Source of the DNA: Anaerolinea sp.
GTDB taxonomy: Bacteria; Chloroflexota; Anaerolineae; Anaerolineales; Anaerolineaceae
DNA length: 64,000 nucleotides
Assembly (NCBI GenBank): GCA_020725865.1
Contig: DYEC01000009.1
Location: 100,569-164,568, forward strand
Direction of reading: 5' to 3'
Shown here in pieces: positions 24,214-32,367 of this stretch. The notes below the pieces were generated by a model. It saw only the letters and a program-made list of their open reading frames with translations, was not told the origin of the DNA and did not search any database. Position numbers and translations under genes: made by a program. Within the stretch, counting starts at the first letter, position 1; each line of letters opens with the position of its first letter.

Positions 24214-25224
24214 TCATTGTGTGACGCCACGCCAGACTACGTCAAGCGTCTGTAAAGCGGTTAAATTGCGCACTGGCCAGGCGCGTTTCATTGCTTCTGG
24301 ATCGCCAAAGTGATTTGGACTCCAAGTGAGATGAGCACCATCCGGCTGCAAACCCTTATCAGGCAAGTCCTGAACAGCAAGCCAGAAGTTCCACAGAGGA
24401 ATGTCATATTCATAAGCCAGGCGGGCAATGGTGGCATTAACCTGGTGATTGCCTTCCCGGTTATCAGCCTTTGTCGCCAGGATAGGAACAATCCCTTGAT
24501 CAATTGTAAACTCAATCACCTGCCGCATATTAGCCTCAAACGTCTCCGGGCGGGCAACATCGTTAGTGCCCAGCATGATAAAAGAGAATGCAGGATTCTG
24601 CTGGCGATATTCACAAGCCAGAGGTGTCTCGTTTTTCTGGCATTGAGCCGGATCAGCCCAAAGCGGTGTCATCACCGCAGCAGCGGTAAAACCGGGTTTT
24701 GCCACTTGACTCAAGCGTCCAAACGACCCTTTGAAGTGATCAATAACCGGTTCAAGATATGTATAAGGTCCCAAATCGTAGTATTTTGGACCCTGATCGA
24801 AATCATACAGGAACCAGGTAGTGCGGCTTTCGCAATCGCCAATTTTGGAAAATGCATTTGGGTTCGCCCCGCGCTGAAGCCCACGCTGGTAAATTTGGCG
24901 TGCGGTGTCGCTGATTTCAGGGATTACCGGCATCTTCTGCCATGCATCAGGTGCAAGGGTAGCCGTCGGATAAGATGTTTCGGTTTCAAGTTTAAGCGTA
25001 GGGCTTGGCGAAGGAACGGGTTCTTCAGTGGTAGTTAGCTGCACAGTCCGAACCGGGAAAGAGGTTTCGGTAGCAGCCTCAATCACATCAATCCGATCTG
25101 GCTCAACTGCTACACAGCCCGTGATCACTAAAGCTCCCATAAACAAAACGATAAAATGGTATCGGAAACGCAAAATTGTCTCCAATGCATGACACAAAGC
25201 ATTTATCCGCTTTACCAGGGGCAT
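24214..25224 (-). CDS. SGNH/GDSL-like lipoprotein with Cys at the nucleophile position
   Basis: 336 residues from ATG 25224, which overlaps the upstream stop by 13 nt; a longer frame reaches 25332 but would bury a lipoprotein signal. Lipobox ITGC (Cys37), Thr/Pro stalk to ~100, then an SGNH-like domain: block I reads KIGDCESR (Cys131 where the Ser of GDS is expected), block III LGTND, and a closing DGAHLTWSP with the His. Two conserved Cys lie in WADPAQCQKNETPLACE. The paralogue at 36674-37699 shares the GDC, the Cys pair and the stretch TKADN.EG.H...ARxAYxYDIPLWNFWLA. It probably takes part in acyl transfer to, or removal from, a surface glycan. Confidence 0.82.
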   Translation of the reverse strand: MPLVKRINALCHALETILRFRYHFIVLFMGALVITGCVAVEPDRIDVIEAATETSFPVRTVQLTTTEEPVPSPSPTLKLETETSYPTATLAPDAWQKMPVIPEISDTARQIYQRGLQRGANPNAFSKIGDCESRTTWFLYDFDQGPKYYDLGPYTYLEPVIDHFKGSFGRLSQVAKPGFTAAAVMTPLWADPAQCQKNETPLACEYRQQNPAFSFIMLGTNDVARPETFEANMRQVIEFTIDQGIVPILATKADNREGNHQVNATIARLAYEYDIPLWNFWLAVQDLPDKGLQPDGAHLTWSPNHFGDPEAMKRAWPVRNLTALQTLDVVWRGVTQ

Positions 25225-26399
25225 GGGTGAGAAAGAATCGCCTCCCCCACTCGCTGCGCCATGACCGCCTGTCCGGCAGGTGTCAGGTGAATGGCGCTGT
25301 TGGTAAATTCGCTTTCGGGTAACAAATTCCATAAATCCAGCAACCGCCAGTTTTTTTGCTGAGCGAGGGCGATTAATCGAGAGTGGTATTCATCATAAGC
25401 CCAGCGCGGATAGAAGAAATTATACCGGATGTCGCTGTTTTTTCCATGACTGATCAACATCGGCTCATTGACAAACAGTATGGGTGTGTTTTCGGCTATA
25501 CGAATACCATTTTCCAACAGATCAAATGCCATCTCATCAGCAGGCATTTCATACGGTTGCCAACCATAATAATCCGTTTTTGCTTCCAGATCACGCGCCG
25601 CAGGCACATAGTCAACCGGATAAACTTGATCTATGCCGGTCGCTGCCCACAATACCCCGTACATCTGCAGACGAATCAAATCAGCCAGTTCGCGCCGACG
25701 TCCGAAAACCGTGCGCTGCCAGAGTGACACATCCACCAGCTCCGGACTATTTAGGTCAAGTTTAATATTGTATTTGGCGATTAGATTCCGGATACGAATT
25801 GAGTTGTTCGCAACAATCGGCGAGCTCATTTGTTTGTTGCGCAGAAAAGCTTCCAGCGTAAACGGCCAGACGATCAAATCCGGCTGGTAACGCATGGCAA
25901 TATCCAGAATCATGAGGTCTTTCAGAAGCGAGATAGTTGGGTAGCCAAGGTTGTATGCTACAACTTGTTTGCCGCAAACCGATAGTTCCAAGACATTCAA
26001 CTGTCCTGCCAGCGTTTGATCAGGATGAAGCAATGTCCCCCAGACGGAGGAATCGCCGATCAGCAAAACCCGATATTCATCCTCTGCTTTGCTCACCCCA
26101 TCCAGAATATGAGAAGCAAACATGGCTTCCAGGTTGTACAAACTGAGATTATAAGAGTGCTGTGGGTCTTCCCCAAATGGAAACCGTTCGCGCCCGGGAA
26201 ATAAGATATTGTATGCGGAAATCCGACCTAATCCTTCCAAGGAAGGAAAGGCCGAAAATGCCAGATTAATCGCAATCAGTAGCAATGCCGCCTTGAACAG
26301 TACGTTGCGCAGAAAGTGAGCGGTATACAATTGAGAATCTCGCCTCTCATCGAAAAATAGAATAGTTATTCGGAAAATTGTAAATGCAAATCTCCTCAA
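25212..26399 (-). CDS. Membrane-anchored SGNH-family protein (DltD/AlgJ-like role inferred)
   Basis: 395 residues. One N-terminal membrane helix (~33-52), then an extracytoplasmic SGNH domain: block [14 protein letters not shown] with the catalytic Ser, a block II-like [11 protein letters not shown], and the closing motif [11 protein letters not shown] with the His (Asp replaced by Ala-Ile in the usual DxxH). This architecture (anchor plus SGNH) is shared with DltD, AlgJ and AlgX-type proteins that act with MBOAT acyltransferases. It overlaps the protease gene by 4 nt (ATGA) and the next SGNH lipoprotein by 13 nt. Confidence 0.83.
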   Translation of the reverse strand: MRRFAFTIFRITILFFDERRDSQLYTAHFLRNVLFKAALLLIAINLAFSAFPSLEGLGRISAYNILFPGRERFPFGEDPQHSYNLSLYNLEAMFASHILDGVSKAEDEYRVLLIGDSSVWGTLLHPDQTLAGQLNVLELSVCGKQVVAYNLGYPTISLLKDLMILDIAMRYQPDLIVWPFTLEAFLRNKQMSSPIVANNSIRIRNLIAKYNIKLDLNSPELVDVSLWQRTVFGRRRELADLIRLQMYGVLWAATGIDQVYPVDYVPAARDLEAKTDYYGWQPYEMPADEMAFDLLENGIRIAENTPILFVNEPMLISHGKNSDIRYNFFYPRWAYDEYHSRLIALAQQKNWRLLDLWNLLPESEFTNSAIHLTPAGQAVMAQRVGEAILSHPCPW

Positions 26400-27520
26400 A
26401 CGCCGATTTCTGCCCGTACTCGCAGATAACGCAATATCTGGTCGCGGGTCAAGATACCCAATACCATATTCCCCTGCACAACCGGCATCTGTGCCACATC
26501 CGCATCATCCATTTTTTGAAGTGCATCTAACAATGGCGCATCAGGACTGACTAAAACCAGTCGCTCATAGGGTACCATGACATCCCCTACTGGCGTGGTA
26601 TACCAGCGGTTTTGTGGAAGGGCACCCATCTCACGAAGCGTAACTACACCACATAAATTTTCGCGTCCGCAACCGGTCACCAGAAAGGCGCGTTGACCCC
26701 CATTCAGGACGCGCTGCTCAATCAAATCTCCCACCAGCATATCTGGTGAGATGATCGGTGCGTTGTGATTCATCACCTGCGAAACACGCACACCACGCAG
26801 CGCGTGCTGCATACTGGTTTGTGCATATGTGCTGGCCGCTGCATTTTGCAAAAACCATCCAATAAAGATTAACCACAAGCCATTAAAGAAATTGCCGCCG
26901 AAGATACTAAAGATACCCCAGCCGATAAATCCAAAGGCAACTAGTTGTCCGCTGATTGAAGCCCAGCGCGTCGCTTTGAATGGGTCATTGGACAAACGCC
27001 AGATCACCGCCCGAAGCACACGTCCTCCATCCAGCGGAAAACCGGGGATCAGGTTGAAAACAGCCAGTGTCAGGTTGATGCGAGCCAGCCACTCACTGGG
27101 AGCCGCCAAGTAAGGTAAAGGACGATCCAACAGCCATAGTAAACCAAAGAAACCTGCTAGGAAGAAGCTGGTCAATGGACCGGCAATTGCAATGCGGAAT
27201 TCAGCGCCCGCGCTGGATGGTTCTTTGCCGATATGCGCTACCCCGCCAAAAATGAACAGAGTTACACTGCGCACAGGCACGCGTTCACGCAACGCAAAGT
27301 AAGAGTGCCCTAATTCATGTAATACAACGGATATGGCAAACAAAAGGCTGGTTAAAGCCCCCAGCAACCACAAAGCTGGCACTGAAAGTTGTGGATATTG
27401 CTGTGGTAAGTAGCCTGAGGCAAGCGACCAGCTTACCAGAAAAAATATGATAAACCAACTACCATGTAAACGAATTGGGATGCCCCAAATTGTGCCAATT
27501 TTTATGCCACCATCCATCAT
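26396..27520 (-). CDS. Site-2-protease-family (M50) metalloprotease with CBS pair
   Basis: 374 residues. Six or so membrane helices in ~1-220 with the zinc motif HELGH (68-72) and the second motif [16 protein letters not shown] (~156-171) that supplies the Asp ligand. Residues ~240-370 contain two CBS repeats ([15 protein letters not shown] and [17 protein letters not shown]). Such rhomboid-independent intramembrane proteases cut transmembrane substrates, often anti-sigma factors or signal peptides; the CBS pair probably senses an adenine nucleotide. AGGAG lies two bases before the first ATG and five before the second, so translation may start at 27517. It heads the six-gene operon reaching 21112, an unusual association with acylation genes. 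Confidence 0.9.
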   Translation of the reverse strand: MMDGGIKIGTIWGIPIRLHGSWFIIFFLVSWSLASGYLPQQYPQLSVPALWLLGALTSLLFAISVVLHELGHSYFALRERVPVRSVTLFIFGGVAHIGKEPSSAGAEFRIAIAGPLTSFFLAGFFGLLWLLDRPLPYLAAPSEWLARINLTLAVFNLIPGFPLDGGRVLRAVIWRLSNDPFKATRWASISGQLVAFGFIGWGIFSIFGGNFFNGLWLIFIGWFLQNAAASTYAQTSMQHALRGVRVSQVMNHNAPIISPDMLVGDLIEQRVLNGGQRAFLVTGCGRENLCGVVTLREMGALPQNRWYTTPVGDVMVPYERLVLVSPDAPLLDALQKMDDADVAQMPVVQGNMVLGILTRDQILRYLRVRAEIGV

Positions 27521-27638
27521 ATCTCCTGTTTATATTCTCGACAATTCTCTTGTAACATATCTCAACAAAAGCTATGCAAACATTATATAGGTTTTCTGTG
27601 ATAAAAAAAGAAGCATTTCGGAAAAAAGCTTATACATC

Positions 27639-27668
27639 TTACGACATTTATCTTGCTGCTGGTATAAA
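27639..27668 (+). promoter_or_regulatory. Promoter giving a probably leaderless transcript for the LON-domain gene
   Basis: TATAAA (27663-27668) lies 18 nt after TTACGA (27639-27644). Only nine bases separate the -10 from the GTG at 27678, and no Shine-Dalgarno sequence is present. Confidence 0.45.
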
Positions 27669-27677
27669 ATAGCAAAA

Positions 27678-28331
27678 GTGTATGAATTACCGCTTTTCCC
27701 ATTAAACACTGTCTTGTTCCCAGGCACGCCGATTCGGCTACACATCTTCGAACCTCGTTATCGGTTGATGATTCGCGACTGCTTGGAGAAAAGTGCCGTT
27801 TTCGGTATTGTGCTGATTCGCCGCGGCATGGAAGCGCTCGGACCATTACCTGACCCGTATCCAATTGGTTGTACGGCGCGCATCATTGAGATTGAACCTC
27901 TTGGGAACGGACGAATAAATTTGACCGCGATCGGCCAAGAGCGTTTCGAGATTTTACGCCTCAATCACGAGCACCCATATCTGGTTGGAACAATACGAGA
28001 ATTTCCACTCCAACAATCGCATTCTATTAACGTCTCTCGCTCCTGTCATAGCATCAGAAAACAGGTGGATCACTATTTACGTCTGGTCAGCAAAATTGGA
28101 GAAGATCAGTTTGCAGGGCTGGAAGTACCCGATGATACACTCGCTTTTATGTACATGGCAGCCTCGCTACTCCAAATACCAGCAATAGAAAAACAACCTA
28201 TGCTTGCCTGTCCAACTGCGAATGAATTGATGAGCCTTTTAAAGCGAGTTTATGCACGAGAGATCGCACTGTTTGAGCGCTTATCACCTGTTAAGAAAGA
28301 ATTGGCTGAACGGGTATCCTGGCTCAATTAG
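27678..28331 (+). CDS. Stand-alone LON N-terminal (substrate-binding) domain protein
   Basis: 217 residues from GTG 27678. LPLFPLNTVLFPGTPIRLHIFEPRY at the start (the first 20 of these residues are diagnostic), then IGCTARIIEIEPLGNGRINLTAIGQERFEI: the PUA-like N-terminal domain of Lon proteases without the ATPase or protease parts. Small proteins of this family are widespread in bacteria and are thought to bind unfolded or damaged proteins; the exact role is not established. It is convergent with the DnaA-like gene, 14 nt between stops. Confidence 0.88.
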   Translation: MYELPLFPLNTVLFPGTPIRLHIFEPRYRLMIRDCLEKSAVFGIVLIRRGMEALGPLPDPYPIGCTARIIEIEPLGNGRINLTAIGQERFEILRLNHEHPYLVGTIREFPLQQSHSINVSRSCHSIRKQVDHYLRLVSKIGEDQFAGLEVPDDTLAFMYMAASLLQIPAIEKQPMLACPTANELMSLLKRVYAREIALFERLSPVKKELAERVSWLN

Positions 28332-28345
28332 TCAGTTCTGATAGA

Positions 28346-29209
28346 TTAGTCTTTTTCATCATCTTTACTGAATTCAGGGAGATACCAGGTCTCCTCTTCT
28401 GGCAAATTATAGGCGACCTGATCAGCAGGTGTAAGGGGATCATCCATTCTTACTTGCAAAACTATACCGGCTGTACGCACCCCATTTGGTGTCATCACCC
28501 GTCTGACTTTATAACGCAAAAAGTAGCGTTCAACAAGCTCATTGTTGAGCACGTCCTTGACAGTGCGCACGCTAACCGAAGCGCGAGCTGCCAAAGTGGA
28601 CATATCTGTTTCAACGGTATTGCGTAACTCACCTGTCATCGGATTCCAGTAGCACATGGAACGAGCTGCTAGAATAACCGCCATAGCTGAATGGCCAATC
28701 AGTGGCAGCCATTCCGAAAAGAAATACAATGTAAGGAACATACCTCGTTCAGGCTGAATCACGCGCGCTCGTTCGGTACCGTAAGCGCGTTGCAACATCA
28801 CTTTACGGCTGGGCGTTAATGGAGGTGGATCTTTTTGATCCTTATCAGTCTTTGAATGGGTAGCTTCTGCTTCTATTTCAGATTTAGATTCGCGATCCTC
28901 TATCGGAAGATCATCGACCACCAAGCGTAACGTGACCGGTTCACCATACAGCCCTTCGAGAAGACGGGTGATACGACTCTTTAGACGATTTTCCACCCAA
29001 TCCCGGCCAAAGGCATTGTAGGCACGCAGGGTGAAAGTGCTATTTTTATAGCTTAGTGGCTCAAGCGGTTGCACCCAAGTATCAAATGAAGCCTTCGACA
29101 TCTCCATGCGCAACTGATCTACAACCATCCGCCAAGCATGGCGATGATCGGTCACTTCAAAACGCAATGGGAGAGGCTGAACAGTATGATCCACGGTTAC
29201 CCTCGCCAT
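28346..29209 (-). CDS. DnaA-N-terminal-domain protein with C-terminal helix-turn-helix, replication-initiator-like
   Basis: 287 residues. Residues ~23-90 match DnaA domain I (AWRMVVDQLRMEMSKASFDTWVQPLEPL, with the Trp of FDTWV; then NAFGRDWVENRL), the part that recruits helicase and other partners. There is no AAA+ domain. A charged linker (~108-135) leads to a ~150-residue C-terminal part with a winged-helix-like segment (TDMSTLAARASVSVRTVKDVL, about 210-230). Proteins with DnaA-N fused to a DNA-binding domain occur near replication and partition genes of plasmids and integrated elements. It lies 18 nt downstream of the antirepressor-like gene as last gene of a four-gene operon. Replication initiation or recruitment is the inferred role. 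Confidence 0.8.
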   Translation of the reverse strand: MARVTVDHTVQPLPLRFEVTDHRHAWRMVVDQLRMEMSKASFDTWVQPLEPLSYKNSTFTLRAYNAFGRDWVENRLKSRITRLLEGLYGEPVTLRLVVDDLPIEDRESKSEIEAEATHSKTDKDQKDPPPLTPSRKVMLQRAYGTERARVIQPERGMFLTLYFFSEWLPLIGHSAMAVILAARSMCYWNPMTGELRNTVETDMSTLAARASVSVRTVKDVLNNELVERYFLRYKVRRVMTPNGVRTAGIVLQVRMDDPLTPADQVAYNLPEEETWYLPEFSKDDEKD

Positions 29210-29227
29210 AAGGCGGCTATAAGATCA

Positions 29228-30052
29228 TCATTTCGGTTGCTGAACACCTTTTTTTGTTAACGCCTGTATCTGCCCGTTCAGGAAATCAACAACCTGTTGG
29301 AAATCCTCCTGGCGAATATCTTCGGAACGACTGACACCTGTTAATCTGGTTATGTCCATGTAAATTCCCGGGTATGGTTTTGCCACACCATTTTCCTGTA
29401 AAAGAGTTCCCAGAGTTGCCACAAGTTGGCGGAGCTGACCTAATTGCTCAGGCGTAAGGCGCGCCTTTGGTCCGGCAATTGTCTCCAGTCGGGTTACCTG
29501 CTGGCGCAGGTTGCCAAATGCATCCCGTATCTGTTGCACTTTTTCCTCATGCGCCCGGCGAATTTCAGCCAGCTCCGCTTCGACTTTTTTTGATATAGCC
29601 TCCTCAAATGCTTCCTGTTCTGCTACCATGCGGGCAATTGATTCCCGTAAAAATTGGAGTTCGCCACGCTCACTGATTCCAAAATGTTCAGCCAGCACAG
29701 TATGCGCCTCATCCAGGAATGACCTCAACAACTGTCGGGCTTCCTCGCTCTTCACCCGCTCAAGTTCAACGCCAGTCAAAAAAAGCGGAACAGCGGTTGC
29801 CATTAAGCACAGGCTGGGCTGCGGACCGCCAGCAGTCGTAATGAGAATCGTTGCGGTATAAGGCGCAAAATAGCTTTGTTGGCGCGCCAGGCGTTTGCGT
29901 TGCGAATGCGTCTCAAGACCAAAGGCTTCGCATAAAGAACTCAGCGATACATACCCCTTGCCATCTTTGAGATCGGCAGTGAGAATCTCTCGCCCGCGGA
30001 ATACCAGCTTGCGTTCTCGTTCGGGGCGAAAGACAGGAGCGGTAGCATTCAT
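29228..30052 (-). CDS. Phage antirepressor-like protein (P22_AR_N plus ORF6C-type C-terminus)
   Basis: 274 residues. N-terminal ~15-115: VFRGREILTADLKDGKGYV, SLCEAFGLETHSQRKRL, and FLTGVELERVK, the P22 antirepressor N-terminal pattern. Residues ~130-195 form a coiled coil rich in Glu and Arg. The C-terminal ~200-270 (LTPEQLGQLRQLVATLG, TRLTGVSRSEDIRQEDF) matches the ORF6C domain found at the end of phage antirepressors and in conjugative elements. In prophages these proteins relieve repression; here, in a partition/replication context, a DNA-binding regulator of copy number or of lysogenic functions is plausible. Its ATG overlaps by 4 nt the stop of a 14-codon leader (30049-30093). Confidence 0.82.
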   Translation of the reverse strand: MNATAPVFRPERERKLVFRGREILTADLKDGKGYVSLSSLCEAFGLETHSQRKRLARQQSYFAPYTATILITTAGGPQPSLCLMATAVPLFLTGVELERVKSEEARQLLRSFLDEAHTVLAEHFGISERGELQFLRESIARMVAEQEAFEEAISKKVEAELAEIRRAHEEKVQQIRDAFGNLRQQVTRLETIAGPKARLTPEQLGQLRQLVATLGTLLQENGVAKPYPGIYMDITRLTGVSRSEDIRQEDFQQVVDFLNGQIQALTKKGVQQPK

Positions 30053-30093
30053 AAGAATAAATTGCCTCCATTTCTAGAAGGGAGGGTCATCAT
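30049..30093 (-). CDS. Candidate 14-codon leader peptide (MMTLPSRNGGNLFL)
   Basis: A strong GGAGGGG (30102-30096) is placed correctly for the double ATG at 30093/30090. The frame runs 14 codons to a TGA that overlaps the antirepressor ATG as ATGA. The main gene has only a distant GGAGG (12 nt) of its own, so it may be reached by translational coupling from this leader. No homology evidence is available. Confidence 0.45.
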   Translation of the reverse strand: MMTLPSRNGGNLFL

Positions 30094-30103
30094 GACCCCT
30101 CCT
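30080..30103 (-). promoter_or_regulatory. Hairpin that buries the leader Shine-Dalgarno and start codon
   Basis: GGAGGGGTCAT pairs with ATGACCCTCCC across a very short turn, so both the ribosome site and the ATG of the leader peptide are in the stem. On the plus strand the same hairpin is followed ten bases later by TTTTTT. An 18-base part is identical to the terminator stem at 5480-5463. It suggests an RNA-level switch or a shared mobile hairpin. Confidence 0.5.
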
Positions 30104-30167
30104 CTAAGACATTTTTTAACAATTAATTTTTTCTTCTTTAAATATTCCATATATTCGGAAGAAATAA

Positions 30168-30488
30168 TTATCCTATTAATTTCTCCACTAAATCGGCAAG
30201 CGTGGAAAATTCGCCACGTGTGGATAGTCGGTTTACTCGCGCCGTACATATACGGGTCAAAATGCCGACCGTTTCGCCGAGCGACACTTTACGATTTAAA
30301 AGATTTGAGAACCTTTCTTGCCAGGCTTGCAATTCATTTATCTCGCCTTGAGATAAAGTCATTCCCACCTTATGTCGGGGAATAGGAGAGGGTGGGCGAC
30401 CGGGTGACCGATGCTCGAACTCAACCGGCACCTGACGTGCATCATAGAGCTGAACCCAGGCGGGTTTGGTTGTTACACGGGGTGTCAT
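30168..30488 (-). CDS. Hypothetical 106-aa protein, possibly a small DNA-binding accessory
   Basis: Basic protein with an N-terminal disordered stretch (RSPGRPPSPIPRHK) and a C-terminal helical part with a short strand (VGMTLSQGEINELQAWQERF, then LGETVGILTRICTARVNRL) reminiscent of ribbon-helix-helix proteins, though not clearly so. Its ATG overlaps by 4 nt the stop of the ATPase gene (ATGA), so the two are coupled. Position within the operon suggests an adaptor for the ATPase or the replication protein. Confidence 0.6.
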   Translation of the reverse strand: MTPRVTTKPAWVQLYDARQVPVEFEHRSPGRPPSPIPRHKVGMTLSQGEINELQAWQERFSNLLNRKVSLGETVGILTRICTARVNRLSTRGEFSTLADLVEKLIG

Positions 30489-31309
30489 GTCTTAATAACC
30501 TCTCGAGCTACATCAATATTGACCATACTTTCATCACTCTGTAATAAATAATCCATGGCTAATGCACAAAGGCGAATAATCTCGCGCGGCACACCTCCAG
30601 AGTGCTCATAAAGCAATTCAAAGGCATTATCATCTATCAACGGCTCACTGCGTCCTGCTACACGTAAGCGAAAAACAACCATCTGAAGGGCGCTTGCCAG
30701 CGAAAGTGGATTGAGAACCAGGCGCACAAAGACTCGCGCATTAACCGCCTTGTTCAGCTCGAACAAGCTCGCTAGCTCGCTCTGACCAAATGCCAAAATC
30801 TGAACCACTTTTGCATCATAGTCAAAGTTATATAAGCGATGAATCACCTCTAATGCCTCGCTTGCCATGGATTGAGCATCGTCCAGCAGAACCACGACAT
30901 TCTTACCGGTAGTAAATAGCTCCACCATTTTGTTTTCCAATTCTTCCATTTGGCGCTGAAAACTACGTTGAGGAGAAACTTTTAGCTGCAGTGAAATCTG
31001 GCGTGCGGCATCCATGGCAGATTTAAAATCTGCAGTATGAATGTAACAAACCTGCATCCCTTCTTCAGAGTTGTAAACATCATACAGGCGTCGCGCCAAC
31101 GAACTTTTTCCCATCCCCATGTCCCCCATGATCAAAGCCAGCCCGCGTCGTCGAGAAATTACACCTTGTGCTTGCCGATAAACTGCCAGATGCTCAGGTC
31201 CAAGGTAGAGATAGCGTGGATCAGCCGACAACTTGAACGGATCTTCTTTTAAACCGAGCCGTTCCAGGCGCGCCAGCCGCCACAAATCATCATTCAAAGG
31301 ATCAAACAT
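30485..31309 (-). CDS. ExeA/MuB/TniB-like AAA ATPase
   Basis: 274 residues from ATG 31309, chosen because GAGGAG lies eight bases upstream; the open frame reaches 31348 without a ribosome site. ATTAK: the N-terminal LGLKEDPFKLSADPRYLYLG is typical of ExeA-like ATPases, followed by Walker A GDMGMGKSS, Walker B VVVLLDDAQ, sensor region LAFGQSEL and the C-terminal GGVPREIIRLC lid. Members act in type II secretion, in transposition target selection (MuB, TniB) and in plasmid-like elements. No transposase gene of the Mu/Tn7 type is seen in the window; operon partners are DnaA-N and antirepressor-like proteins, so a DNA-loading role is more likely than secretion. Confidence 0.87.
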   Translation of the reverse strand: MFDPLNDDLWRLARLERLGLKEDPFKLSADPRYLYLGPEHLAVYRQAQGVISRRRGLALIMGDMGMGKSSLARRLYDVYNSEEGMQVCYIHTADFKSAMDAARQISLQLKVSPQRSFQRQMEELENKMVELFTTGKNVVVLLDDAQSMASEALEVIHRLYNFDYDAKVVQILAFGQSELASLFELNKAVNARVFVRLVLNPLSLASALQMVVFRLRVAGRSEPLIDDNAFELLYEHSGGVPREIIRLCALAMDYLLQSDESMVNIDVAREVIKT

Positions 31310-31502
31310 AGCAACAACTCCTCTTTGGGTTATCTTATTATTGCACAATTTTTCGACAAAAACAATGGAATTGTCGCAAATTCATCCCTGAATCACGAAA
31401 AATAAGCTAAAACTGTTGATTTGAAAATGAAATTATGCTAACATTGACATGGTTATAATAGTTTTAAGAATTTGGTCGTAATTTATTGACATAAGGTAGA
31501 TC

Positions 31503-32354
31503 ATGGCGGTGATTATCACCATTGCAAATGAAAAAGGGGGGGTAGGAAAGACGACCACAGCGGTCAACCTGGCTTGCGGGCTGGCACTGCGATTATCAGG
31601 TTTAGATGGTCCGGCAGGGCGCATATTACTGGTGGATATGGATCCACAGGGGCACGCTCTGCTCGCCACAGCCTTTGGGCAACATAGTGCTGAGGCAGCA
31701 GCCTCGCTGGCAGCTCTGCTCATTCAAACTCCGCCGCCTTCTGTCCAACCTATGTTAAGACGAAGCCAGTATCATAGCAACCTGTTTGTCATTCCAGGGA
31801 ATCGTCCAGCGTTGGTGGAAGCAGGGCGAATTTTACCGACCCTGATGGCAAACGAAAGCCGGCTGGCGCGCGCTATCGCACCCATCACTTCGCAATTTTC
31901 ATACATTATTATTGACACGCCGCCCAATACTGGGGATCTGCTGATCAATGCATTGGTCGCTGCCAGCCACATCATCATACCAGTCGAGACGAGTTATTTA
32001 GGTGTTTCAGGGCTGCGCGAGCTGCAACGTACCATTGAACAGGTACGTATTCATTTCAGCCCACAGCTAACAATTCTGGGCTATCTACCTACGCTTTGCG
32101 ATGAACAGCGTTCAGAAACTCAGGAAATTCTCGACGAGCTGCAAAAGCGTTACCGCGGTCAGGTATTAAGCCCTATTCACAAATCGGTTGATCTGGCTTA
32201 TGCTCATTCTGCCCATATGGATGTTTTCACCTATCGTCCACCTCGCCAGAGGGATCAATTGGCGTCCAGTTCGCGTGCGACGCGAGAGTACGCCATTCTG
32301 GTTGAAGTCGTCTTAAGAACCACTTGGAAACTAGCTTCTGGCGGAAAACCTTGA
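31503..32354 (+). CDS. parA: ParA-family partition ATPase
   Basis: 283 residues. Deviant Walker A KGGVGKTTT (11-19), DMDPQGH (A' / switch), IIIDTPPNTGDLL and the P[VIL]E block IPVETSYLGVSGL are the ParA/Soj set. It is the short type without N-terminal helix-turn-helix, so autoregulation, if any, would be by another protein. It begins divergently from the ATPase operon with AAGG six bases before the ATG and is followed after 13 nt by a ParB-like gene. It should drive segregation of the replicon carrying parS. An insertion after strand 1 (LRLSGLDGPAGR) is slightly longer than usual. Confidence 0.93.
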   Translation: MAVIITIANEKGGVGKTTTAVNLACGLALRLSGLDGPAGRILLVDMDPQGHALLATAFGQHSAEAAASLAALLIQTPPPSVQPMLRRSQYHSNLFVIPGNRPALVEAGRILPTLMANESRLARAIAPITSQFSYIIIDTPPNTGDLLINALVAASHIIIPVETSYLGVSGLRELQRTIEQVRIHFSPQLTILGYLPTLCDEQRSETQEILDELQKRYRGQVLSPIHKSVDLAYAHSAHMDVFTYRPPRQRDQLASSSRATREYAILVEVVLRTTWKLASGGKP

Positions 32355-32367
32355 AAGGAGGTGTTAA

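Noticed and set aside
24310..25038. 242-codon plus-strand frame
   Set aside because: Lies entirely opposite the SGNH lipoprotein and its composition is not protein-like.
30485..31309. Type II secretion ATPase (ExeA) or Tn7/Mu target protein
   Set aside because: No secretion or DDE transposase genes are adjacent; only the family, not the role, is kept.
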